Positions 28,201 to 40,247 of a DNA stretch of 64,000 bases are shown here, piece by piece; the first letter of the stretch is position 1; each line of letters starts with the position of its first letter. Source of the stretch: Syngnathus acus (taxonomy: Eukaryota > Chordata > Actinopteri > Syngnathiformes > Syngnathidae). The position numbers and the translations under genes are program-made. The stretch is from positions 1,987,476 to 2,051,475 of the forward strand of contig NC_051089.1 in NCBI RefSeq assembly GCF_901709675.1, in the 5' to 3' direction. The notes under the pieces were generated by a model, which saw only the letters and a list, made by a program, of their open reading frames with translations, made no database searches and had not been told where the DNA came from.

Positions 28201-30740
28201 TTGCTTTGATGGCTTTTATCTTGTGCACTTTCTGGCTTTCTTTGTGGCGCCGTTGTGTGGCAGCCTTATGAGAGCCTATTGAGTTGCGCTCATGCCATCT
28301 GTGTGTCTTTGTATCCCCACTCTGTGGTATGGGTACTGCTGGGGCCTGAATTTCCCCACCCCTGGGGATCAATAAATATTCAATCAATCAATCAATCAAT
28401 CAATATATAGGGATGCATGGAGGGAGGGAGGGACGGACGGACAGATGGATGGAAAACCCTATAGAATTGACAAATACTATGTGAGTGAGGAATTGATAAT
28501 TGAAAGCAAAAATGGACCAACATTGGTGAAGAGGTTCAGTAAATATTATACTAGAGATACCATTAAAATGTATATTTATGTTGCACTATTTATCCAATTT
28601 AGAGTATCATAACAAGACAATGACTTATTTTGTGCCCTTCTGGGATAGTTTCCCATAGAACGCGAATTGCCCAGCCTTGTAAGTGGTTCTTAGACCTCCA
28701 TAAATTCGCCCCCCTTGCGAAAAAAAAAAAAAAGTCTCAACAGCACATAGCAATCTCCAGAAATGACATATTTCAGTCCTGGTGCATGCGCTGCGACTCT
28801 GTGATTAATAGGTCGACATCAACATAATTCACTCCAAGTTACATATCATATGCAAAAACACTCAATGGCCTTTCTTGGGTGGGTTTGTGGGCCAGATTGA
28901 GTTAAAGACCGCCCATCACCACAAATCATCTCAGTGTCCTTCAGACTCTACAGGATGCGTTTAAATCATAGGCTTAATAGAACCACAGGCTCCAGACTCT
29001 TTAATATTCAACTATTGATGGTCCTGTTCCAAACTTTGCAATTCACAAAGACAAGTCAGAGTGCAAAAAATGTCATCCAAAAGTAAAGCTGTCCTCTAAT
29101 CCTTTTTGGTTGTTTCGATCAAAACTTCACATGACACATTCACACAAATACATTGACAAAGTTGTCAAATGCTTGCATTAGTATTCTGTCGGGACACATC
29201 GCCTTGCCTTGTAATACATTAAAGTCACCAGGGGGTACCCCCCCTCCCCCTGCAAAGTAGACAGCAAAATTGGCAGGTTTCAGGATACAGTGTACTTTAG
29301 ATCTGAAAAACTTTTTGGGGAGGTATAATTCGCATACCATGTGCGACGCCAGACTGCATTAAAAAAAAAAACTAGTGATAAGGTAAATATATTCCTAACA
29401 CCTACCAACTCACAGCAAAATATCCCACATCAGGGTCATAGTTTTTCATCGTGGGCTGATTGTGAAATGTGGTATGAAGGAGTTTTGCAAAATGTGTGTG
29501 CGTGTATTATGTGTTTAGGGACAGGTACGTTACCACCTTGAATATTGAGCCAGGCAAAGAAGCCGGGATGCCCTTGACTCACCTTGCAGGTGCTGCTGAG
29601 CTTTTATGAGGGCTATAAATCATGCTGAAGCTTCTATATTTTTTTTTTTTATGTTTTTGTTTTGCAATGTATTGACGGATCAAGAAAGCAAATGTAGGGT
29701 ACATACTGTGCGCTGTAAACAAGCTAATGAAATTGAACAAAACTCAACAGGATGAATGGCTGTTTGGTTGTCACGTGTCAGTCAGGGGAAAAACAATTGC
29801 ACATTTCCATTTGAGAGATTTTAAAGATTTATGCATGACTGCTCTATTGGATGGTGAATATCAAACAGACTATTATACTGATTGTTTTTTTTTTTGCTTC
29901 CTCAAGGAAGACATTTTGATCTTTATTTCATCAAGAGACGACGTGCAATCAAGTTTTTGTTGCGAGGTTTCATCGGCACCTTCCGTAACCGACGTGCAGT
30001 TTTCTCAGTAATGTAAATACCAAAGTCCCGCTTCTCTCCACTCAAACAACACTTTAGCTTCCTGCAGGCAGCGCTCGCTCATATATTCATGTATTCATGT
30101 GTTTATCACAACTTGGCGGACTGCATCGCCATTTTCTCTGTATAATGATGAGTGAATGCACTTCTGCGCTGCAATAGAAATAATGACGAATCCCATGAAA
30201 ATGCAGATATATTTGATTTTTTTTTTCTGCACCAGAAAAGAAGTAGAGGAATTGATTGAATTGCAGAAATAAACCTCCAAATTGGGGCTGTTTGCCAAAA
30301 CTGTCAGCAATACCCTGCAGGCAAACGCAGACCCAAGTTTAATTAAGATGCTGAGAAAAGGTCTTCTTCCAAAAGTCTGTGAATTTTCCTTGCCATTCTT
30401 TCTGTGTCCATACGCTGAGCTCACATGTTCGAATGCGAAAATGTATGTCGACGTGACACGATTAACATTTGAGGCACGCGTTTGATGTCAATTTATCAAC
30501 CCTTGTGGGCAGTCACATTTCACTACGATACCATCATGAGAATACAACGTGGAATATTTTTTCGTCTCCCACCTGCTGTGTCTTTGTGTTCTCCATCGAC
30601 TCATTAGCTGCAAAGTAAAATAGCGCCGGCTCAACGCTGCCAAGCAGAGAGATAAGCACAATGGTTGAGGGGGAAAAATGTCTCGACTGAGAGTATGCGT
30701 ATAAATGACTGCTTGATTTGCCTTCTATCTTAATTCTTGT
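25300..30740. other. Intergenic or intronic DNA with candidate conserved elements
   Basis: Complex, repeat-free stretches at 25970-26240 and 27200-27580, a retroelement tail at 28.1-28.4 kb, poly(A) and poly(T) runs. No gene is supported. Confidence 0.5.
28140..28403 (+). mobile_element. Retroelement 3' end with (AATC)n tail
   Basis: The segment ends in CTGAATTTCCCCACCCCTGG, GGATCAATAAATATTC and then six AATC units, a typical 3' end of teleost non-LTR elements in which a simple repeat replaces poly(A). The upstream limit is uncertain. A GGAG/GACG/GATG tract follows at 28415-28450. Confidence 0.5.
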
Positions 30741-30747
30741 TGAGAAA

Positions 30748-31071
30748 AAAAAAGATTCCTTAAAGTGGCATTCAAATGACGGTAAATGTCCACTCAAAGT
30801 AATCATGGCGTTATTGGATATAATGCATGACAAGGAGTAGGAATTAGAGAAATGTAAAGATGAAATGGAAGCGGAAGAGTTGAATCTGGAGATTGACGAT
30901 ATAGATACCGAAGATATCAACGATGCACACAAAATTACTGTGATAGCCCGAAGAAAGAATTCTTGGCCTACAAAAATCAAAGCCATTCAAGGGAAAATCT
31001 TGGAGCATTAAGCCACGATTGAAAATGTGAAAGCTGAATCACAGCCTACCTTGGCAGAAATTGGAAAGTAA
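30748..31071 (+). pseudogene. Unrecognised coding-like remnant with two in-frame stops
   Basis: One plus-strand frame reads through about 107 codons of protein-like composition, broken by TAG at 30838-30840 and TAA at 31009-31011, and ends at TAA 31069-31071. It is very rich in Glu, Asp and Lys, has heptad-like hydrophobics (ELEKCKDEMEAEELNLEIDD) and then a basic RRKNSWPTKIKAIQGK segment, suggesting a coiled-coil protein or transposon-encoded protein. No introns are visible, so a processed pseudogene or transposon relic is likely. I do not recognise the family. The overlapping minus-strand frame of 150 codons is Ser/Leu-rich and looks like the shadow of this segment. Confidence 0.4.
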
Positions 31072-31079
31072 ACACCGCT

Positions 31080-34000
31080 GACCGCAGTGCAATGTTGCTA
31101 TTGTTGATCACACGGCATTGGTTGGCAAGTCAGAGCAAATAATTTTAGAAGCCTTTCCATCCTTGGTTTTTCTTTTTGAACAAGATCAATACTAGTTTGG
31201 AGATTTGCAGCAAGACAAACACATTTGCAGCTTAAACCGAATTTAATGGATGCAGTGGGTTTGAGTACAGAATGGCTTTTTTCCTCAGCAACATTGTGCT
31301 ACAGATGTCGCAAAAGCTAGCAACCTGGGAGTGCTTCAGGGCTGAAATGTTTGTTTGGGGAAGCATACTTTATGACCATTTGGGAGCTTATAGAAAAAAT
31401 AATCAGCATGCCCCGAGAAGACCACCAGACCTTGCGCAAGATCCACTGCCGACCATTATATAATAAATGACATGATGTTTCCGGATGTGCATAAATAACA
31501 TTTTGTCCATTCAGTGTTACAATACATAGGCTTGATGAACATATGTTGCCTTTGGGCCCTTTTGCCATCATTCTTTTTTTTTTTTCCTGGGATTATTGTG
31601 CTTCTGCTAATGTACTGTCACTAATGCGACAGGACCCACTCCCCCGGTGTGTTTTTTTTTTTTTTTTTTTCTCGTAGAGTTTGAGTCACCCTCTTAAGTC
31701 TGGGGTGGAGAAAAGGCAACATCATATTCTCCAGTGCAGTGAGCATTTGGCTGAAATACATTCTGAAAGGTTAGCTAAAGGGAAGTGTCAGCACGTGCGT
31801 TTGTTTGGAATGCCGTATTATTTTGTGGTACGCATCAATGCTTATTACAGTAGCTTGAATTAGGCTACATCATTTTTTTATGTTACGTGGTATCATTACT
31901 AACAAGTATCTAATAAGTAAAGTAAGTAGAACTTTTAGGTTTTTATGAACTTTTAATGTTATTTAGCTAGCAAATTTTAATATTTTATCAATTCAACGTC
32001 AAATCACATACAGTAAAATGCAGAAATTCTAAAAGAAATAACATTTTAATTGAATGTTATTATTTAGCTAGCAAATTATTATATTTTTATCAATTATAGG
32101 TCAAATTAATTGTACAGTTAAATGCAGACATTCTAAAAATATTTTTTCTTATTCTCTATATTGAAGTTTTGTTGTTCTTGCTACAAGACGAGGAAAAACA
32201 GAACAGGAGCACTACGGTCTGCCAAACAGGTCGGCCATGCCCACTTGGGAATGTAAATACAAAATTAGTTTCTACTGTTTGGGTTGCCAAAAGAACATTT
32301 TGTGAGCACATTAAAGAGAGACATTAAAGAACAGAAATGCTTTTGGGCATGAATTGGGCACAGAAGTTCATTTATCCATTGTGTAGCTAGCTGTAATACG
32401 AACATTGACTCACTCCAAATGGATGCTTTGAGATGTAAAATGGGGGAAATCAAATTATTTTATGTTGTACTTAATGGTTGGCTGGGATATTAGTCTCTTT
32501 GCTTGAACATAAACGTTAGTCTGTAAAGTTCCCCACATGTCTCTGAACATGCATGAATTCATGAAACAGCAAGTCAGATCAAAATATCACGAATAAATTG
32601 TGTGCTATTTTTTACTTTCTATAGGAAATGGTTTGGTTAGTATCGGTATCTTAAATAAGTATAACTCTTTGCCACCAGTGTTAACACAAGTAATATCTTG
32701 AGTCCCATAATCATCTCCAAATTCATTGTTTGATGTTCGGAGCCCCCAATTAATTTTCAAGTGCTCAAAAGTGAGTCCGATTTTGCTCACTGCAAAAGCA
32801 TTGGCCTAATCTTCAAGTATAATATCGAAAGTGATTTGGACAGCTGAAGACTGATTAGGTTGCAAGCTGTGTGAGTGAGGACCAACCCAGCCTGTCACCA
32901 GCGATGAGTCTCAGCAACAAAGTGTGGCAACATCAAGATTTTTCCATCTTAATCAGCCCTTCATCTGTCAGCTCCTCCCTTTGGGGGAACGCTGGTGTCA
33001 TTTGCAAATGCAAAAGCGGCCTCTTTAGCTAATGAATGTGTAAAAATTCTGTTTTACATGAATGTGGTTTTGTTTGTTCTTCCTGCCGCCATTCCAACAA
33101 TAACAAAATCTGCTATGACAGTCGAAAACTATTCAACTTTTCTTTGCTGTGTTGCCCCTAACAACAAAGACAGTTGAAGTCAGAATTATTTTAGGGACTA
33201 TTTTATGGGGAGATGATTAAGTCTTTAAAATTCTTTTCAACCAGAATTGTGTTTTCGAATTTTTGCTCTATTATTGAAACATGTTTGTTTCGTGTGTGTT
33301 TTACGAACAGTTTTCAAAGGAAAAATTAGACTCTTTTTTTTTTTTGACACAAAAAGAAGTCTGGACAATCCAAATTGTATAAAGTATCAAATTTTGCCAG
33401 CTCAGCAAAATAGCAAATGTCCACACTAAAGCACTTGATGATTCTTGATAGTCTTTGAGACAACTTGTCTTTGTAGTCTAAAACATTTGTTAACACACTA
33501 TATTAACCCTAAAATTGCAATCATCTGCTTTGTAATTTCTTGTATGCAAGTAATTTAACTGCATAAAATTAGTTTAATTAATTGTCAATTTTATTTTATC
33601 GTTTAGTTGAAATGGGAATACTATCTGTTTAATGAAGTTCAGTCAATGGAGCCTAACGTATGATCGGCTCTATTACCCCCATCTTTTGGAATTTAGGGTC
33701 ATAAATTGGTTTAATTTTCTTGTTCATCATTTAACAAAAAATTGCTTCATTAGTGGACACAACTAATATGACACAAAAATAAGCTCTAGTCACTGACCAC
33801 TTTGGGGAGCTCAAATAAAAGTTAAACAAACAAGGAGAAATCTGACTAAGATGCATTCAGTGTTTGAAAAACACGACAGAAAAATAAATGAACCGTTGTT
33901 GTCTGCTAAATGGGTTCAAATGTGTGTCGCAGTTAACAATTACAAGGTCACTGATAAATTTAAATGCTCCAGAAAAAAAAAAGGATTGATTGAATAGATT

Positions 34001-34910
34001 CAATGTCCCGCTCTGCTCATTAGACTCATTTTTCAGCTGCCTGAGGTTAATTACCACACAAACACACACAGACGCACGGACACACACACACACACCTCAT
34101 GCTGTTGTTCCACTTACATCATAATTACTGTGGTGAGATTGGGAACAATCTAAAGATCTTAATAGGAGGCCTTCTTCTATCAACCAGCCATATGAGAACA
34201 GACACACACGAAGACTTGCTCAAATCACCACAACATCCCCATCAATATTTTCTACCTTCTGGTGTATTCCCAAATCCCGCCCCCCCTCCTCTTTCCCAAG
34301 GTGGCAGCTGTTTTTCTGGATTGATTTCACTTATTTAATGGTAGCTGTGCTAATGACCCCTTACACAAGGCTGATGGTGTCAAAGAAACATCTCAAGAAT
34401 GAGGATTGGATGGGGGGGCCATGAGATTGAGCAGGGGATGATATTGAAGAGGGCAGAAAGAAATGAGACCGGCGCACCGCTGAGGCACGAGTAAAAGGGG
34501 AGACGACACGTACGAGGGCCTGTCTTTGCCTTTCTCAACCAAACAAGGGCACTGGATACAGGATGGAAATGAATAATTATTCCATGGACTAATTCTTCCA
34601 GCGTGGCACAGAGAGCAATCTCACTCTCATTAGCGTCTGGGGGGGCGAGTTTGAATGAAGATCAAGAGGGTATTTATTTGTTTTGAGACTAAGGTTTGGT
34701 AATAATACGGAGCAGGATCAATTGCAGTTCACATTTTCAATTTTTGTTGTCGCAGATTTAAATGTATCATTTTTGGGGATGTCTAGTCGGGCTGAATGGA
34801 TTAATTGACGAGACGAGTCGACTTTCCAACTACACGAGGTTAAAAGCTTGAAGTATACAAACCGCATTTAAGGTGAGGTCGTGCCAGAGGGGAGGACAGG
34901 CAACAGAAAA
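31080..34910. other. Intergenic or intronic DNA, no supported gene
   Basis: Poly(T) runs (31573, 31652), a local duplication, a short AC run at 34050-34096, and a complex repeat-free part at 34430-34640. Short frames only. The sequence right after 31071 may contain further decayed coding-like bits. Confidence 0.5.
31957..32145. repeat. Local tandem duplication, period about 98 bp
   Basis: Two units with TTTAGCTAGCAAATT, TTTTATCAATT, GTCAAAT and AAATGCAGA.ATTCTAAAA in the same order. Confidence 0.7.
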
Positions 34911-34919
34911 GGCTTAATA

Positions 34920-35220
34920 CATTGGTGTCAAACCCAAGGCCTGGGGGCCAGATACGGCCCTCCAAATCATTTCATGTGGCCCCCGAAGACAAATTGTGCA
35001 TCAACTTCATCTGTCAATACTAAAGTTAAAAATTGTTAAAAAATACTGATATTCCTAGCAATTTTTGTTACCTTTGATTTTTTTTAAATATTTGAACAGT
35101 TTTTACTAGTGTCCGGTTTCAAACTTAGTTATTCATCAGTTTGTTGACGGTCGTAATGGCCCTCCGATGGAAACTATGACTATGATGCGGCCCGCGACAA
35201 AAATTTGTTTGACACCCCTG
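34920..35220. mobile_element. hAT-like nonautonomous transposon, copy 1
   Basis: Imperfect terminal inverted repeats: CATTGGTGTCAAAC at the left and its complement-like GTTTGACACCCCTG at the right. The body contains GGCCTGGGGGCCAGATACGG near the left end and GCGGCCCGCGAC near the right. This is a known style of vertebrate hAT miniature element. I see no convincing 8-bp target duplication, and there is no transposase. Confidence 0.65.
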
Positions 35221-37648
35221 CATACGTGGGCAACACCTGTGAGATGATGAAAAGTCAGAATGTTGGAGGAGATTCTGCCTAATGGCAGCGATTATATAAA
35301 TAACATTTGATACATTCGGCCTGATGGAACGAGTCCAATAGCCATAGCCCGACTTCCTAATAACAACTGTTACACACCAAATGAGTTGAGTTAATGTCGT
35401 GACAGTCTTACAGATAATCCTGCAAACTGAAAGCAGTAGTGCATAACATGCTGTCATTGGCTTGTCGCTCTTCAACGCCTACGACAATGCGCAGCCAACC
35501 GTGCATTAGATCTCACACTGCAAATAGATGGAGCTTGTAAATCCCAGTCATGCACACATCAAGACATGAGAGCATCACTGGCTGCAAGTGGAGTACAAAT
35601 AACATATTTGCGCTCAAAATAATACAGTGGCACTGATTGTTACGTTGCAATGGTAATTTTATTTTTGAAAATATGGCATGTGTTTTCAAAAATAAAACAA
35701 CACAAGAATGATTTCCCACTCAAATATAAAAATAACTCGATTCACACATATTGTCTTTTTACAGTACAAAAGCAGACAGTCAGTCATCATTAAAATGTAT
35801 CGAGAAGGTATAATGGCAGTAAATATAAACAGAAGCTGAAGGATATGTTGAAGTGAAAAGCAGAGAAATAACCGGGGGGGGTAAAAAAGCAACTTAATGT
35901 CAGAAAATGCCAATCATTGCCATTGCAAAATTTCTCACTTGTTTTTAAAGTTACAAAAGGAAATCTAGCTGTGTTCAGAAATGTCCATTTTGGTTATAAT
36001 TTAAAGGAGGAATAAGACAATTATTAACACAGCCACTAGCATCGATTTATGAGGTTGTATTAAGGTCGTGGCATTGATGAAGATACGTGCAAATTTAATC
36101 ATTCATCCCCTCGTGTATTTCATCAATATGTCCCAACACCTTTGTCTTTAACAACTGCCCATTTGTATTTACTTATTTATTTTTCCCTTGGCCCGATAGC
36201 GAGACTACTTGATGTTTTGACAGTAATTACTGGCAACTATGCAGGCTTACTCGCTGCAATAAATGCACACAGTGGCATTTTTAAGCAGCATTGTGGCCTA
36301 AAGCAACTTTCATGCCACAGGGGATTTGTCCAGTCAATACTGGGCTGACATTTTGAAGTCAACAGTCTTGCTGAACACACAGCTGACAGAAAGTATTCAG
36401 CTCAGAACCAATTATCTTATGCTCAATAATTTACATTCATCTGGTTTTAATATTCAATATACTCTAATATATATATATAATATGTTCAAAAATCTATAAA
36501 AATAATAATTAATTAGAGGAGCGAGTGAGTAAGGGTAGCTAAATTGACTTATTTCCTTAAAGGTCTTCATCATAGGCCTCAGCCCACATTCAAACTACCA
36601 AACTCAGAACTGCGACACAAATTATTTATCATTAAATCGACGAACTAATCCTAAATCTACTCAACCAAGTGTTTTGCTTAAGTGTATATACGTGCAACAA
36701 CAACAACTTTGCTGACAACTCCTCTCTATGATTCATATTGTTTCCTCAGTCTAAAATAATTGCTTGGCCACAGCATGGAGTCAATGATTTTGCAGTAAGC
36801 TTCCCATTAAACTTGCATGATGGTGAGACGAGAAGCATGACAGGCACGGCGGTGTAACGGCTTCTCATCACTGACAAATATAAATTACTTTGTGATACGT
36901 CATTATACAAGCAGAGATGTCAGACTTTAGAGCCAAATCATCGTGCATCAATGCCCGGCAGACACATTAAATGCAAACGTGTCTTTACTATATTGCAAGC
37001 GTGCAGACAATATAACTCACTAAACAATTGTTAAAGTCTCAAATGAGTTGTTTTAAGTGCAGTCCAGTCCTAACAGGAACATTGAAGAGTACTAAAGACA
37101 ATAACACGGCTGACTTTGTTTGGCATTTGCATATCTTTTGCGTTCCCAGGATTAATTCTTGCTTAACAATATCCTGAATGGATTAAAGAGTGAAAAGGAT
37201 TTGTGACATTTACATTATGCAGAGGAGCCACTTTGAGGACGGCAAAGTCCATTTAGTAAGTTAAATTAGGAAAAACTAGCCAAAAAATGAAGCTTACATT
37301 AAAGCTGATTTAGAGTTTTCATCGTCATTCTAAGCTTTTTCTTGCTGCTTAAAGGGTGAAACTTAAAGGGGGGTCGCTATCAGTCATAATTAGATGCAAC
37401 GCCTCCCATCCGTTTATTCTTGTCTTCTCTCCAAGGTGAGCTAAATCAACACGTGTGTAAGCAGTGAATTAATCGGTTAGTTGTGTGCGAGCTGGAACCC
37501 AGCTGAAGGTCACTCGTCTTGTTTGGTTTCTTTGCTTTGTGCTTTCCTCAGACAGAGGTCATCACGCCACATTGTTTTCTCAAAGGCTTCCATCAAAGTA
37601 ATCTCTCCTGGCATTGATTACCTTGGCTCATTAACAAACCCTCTCAAG

Positions 37649-37890
<242 letters not shown>

Positions 37891-40176
37891 CACATCTTTC
37901 ACGTTGCGAACATAAATGACACACGCATGTTCATCCAAATTGGTACTTCTTCTCAAATCAATAGTGCCCATGATTGCTGATTGCATTGTGTGTGAAATGC
38001 AATTGAAGGCAACTCAAATCAATTCTATTTGTCGATTCAGGAAATTACAAGTGTCATGAAAACCCACTACCGTAACAAGATAGGGACAACGTGCTACATA
38101 GGTTTGTTTAAAAGGAGATTGTTTATATTTTCACGCCCCCTGCTTTGCAAGTCGGACCTGTGCAATACATTATATGGCCAGCAGGCTACAATCCACCCGT
38201 CTGCAGTCCCGTATGAGGACACTCCAGGATATGCGACGTGTTGGGGATTGGAGTTTTTGCCAGCATTGCTCGTTTGGCTGCTACTGTCATTTATTGTAGA
38301 CACGGTGTACTAGTCAAAGCCCTGTCTAATGACAAAATGTAAAAAAAAAAAAAACTATTCTATAGACTTTGATGCTTCTTCGGAAGGTGTGGGTCATAAG
38401 AGTCTTGTTAAATTCTGGAACAGCCCGATAAGCATGACATAGCTCAAGGAGAAATAAATGGAGCTGGGTGAAGATGATCCAGAAATGTAGGCCCAAATAG
38501 AACAGGTAGGAGAGGCTCAAATATGCACCAGCATTGTCTAGGGGCAGATATTTTTAGGCCTGTGAGCCACAGTTCATTGGCACTTCCAAGAAGGATTGTT
38601 GGGCCACAGGATAGGACAGTGAGACAACGGGGGAGGAAAGCAAGAGTGAAAGAAGACAAGTGAAGGGAGAGAAAGCAATAATACATTGTCATTGAGGAAA
38701 CCTTCAGTGTCAGATAACCACCGGCACAGACTGGTGCATGACACAAACCCACTGGGGGTTTGACACACACTTCTTAATTCTGTAATGATGCTACCGCTCT
38801 TTTGTGCGATGGAGACCGAACCCACTTATTTCCCTTGGCCACTATCATCAAGTGTTTAACTCTTGGGACGAGCCACAGAGATATGTGTCTCAACATTTGA
38901 AACACCGTCACTGAGGAATAATTGCAAGGACCGCATTGGCCAATGCGAGCTTGATGTCTGTCTGCCTCCTTCGTATCATTGTTTGACTGTTTTACAACAT
39001 TGGGCAACCCTATCTTTTTATTTCAACAACAGCATCCAGTTAAAAATACAATTTTGCTCATTCACAAAAAAAAAAAATCGATGCTACACATCTCAGGAAT
39101 TTATTTAGTTATTTATTTAGTTATTTATTTATTTGTTGTTACAGGACTGACCAAGGCTGAAATAGATTCTTATAACATATCCAGTGCAAGAGCTCTATCA
39201 GAATTTGGGCAAAACTTTAAGATTATTACATTATGGAGGGATTTTATTTAAATGATCAATTTGTAAAAACTCAACTTTATGTTAGTCTTAGTCTTGATGC
39301 CACGTGGAGCAAGGAAATAGCAGCTACGTCATTTTCAGATTGGCCGTTGATTGGGGTTCCAAAGCATTGTGGAAGATTTAAGGACCTTTCCACATCCTGA
39401 ATTCAATAGCAACCGTGTCGGGAAAATCAATTGCTTCCACATCTGTCATCCCAAAGTGACAGGAACAGCTATGTTAGTGTTAAGGAGGCAGCTGGCAAGG
39501 TATGAAGCCCTGCTCATTAAACTCACCCTCATGTCATAGCTACGGTGGTACCTGCCATATACCGGGATCATGTGAGACAGTCTTATTTTAACTTTCCCAC
39601 TTGTTAGCTTGTTCAACATATCCTGACTATTCCCCCCCGGCTCTTGAACTGCTCATCATATTGGCAGTATAAAAATTAGCAATCCAAAGTATCAACCTGA
39701 AAAGTGAATGGAAATTCCAGAACGGTCAACTTTAGCACAACTGCAATTAAATGGAGGTAAATGCGTGGCAAACGGTATCTCCCTAGAATGTTCATTACTC
39801 TGAAATCGACAAAATGACACATCTGCTTTAATAGTTGTTAAATGTGGGTCGGCATAACACACACTTGTGGGTCAATCTATCGGTCTGGTCAGACCATCTG
39901 CTTTATTCCCACAAACTTTAAACACCCTTGTTCCACCATGTTCTCATCACAACAGACCAGGTGACAGGCAATGACGTGGGGCAATTAATCAAACAGTCAT
40001 GCACCATTAGAGCGGCGCAAGTCTGGCCGTGGTCAGATCTCTGTGGGCGGCCGATCCTATTTTTGGCCTGTCGGGTGAAAAAAGGTAGTCGCCGGTGCTG
40101 TGCCAAAGCAGAACCTTCGTACGACTATCCTCATTGATAAGCCTGATCTGATGGTCTGCTTGTGAAGCGCTGGAAT

Positions 40177-40247
40177 TTAACTCATTCAGTGCCATTGACG
40201 GCTATAGACGTCAATGATATTAAATGGGTTGGCAGTGAATGAATTAA
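40177..40247. mobile_element. 71-bp TTAA-flanked palindromic MITE
   Basis: Begins TTAACTCATTCAGTGCCA and ends with the near-complement TGGCAGTGAATGAATTAA. TTAA at both ends is the target-site signature of piggyBac-type elements. It is too short to code and was probably mobilised in trans. Confidence 0.65.

Noticed and set aside
30534-30986. 150-codon minus-strand frame
   Set aside because: Ser/Leu/Ile-rich composition typical of the complement of an acidic, Lys/Glu-rich coding-like strand; no domain.
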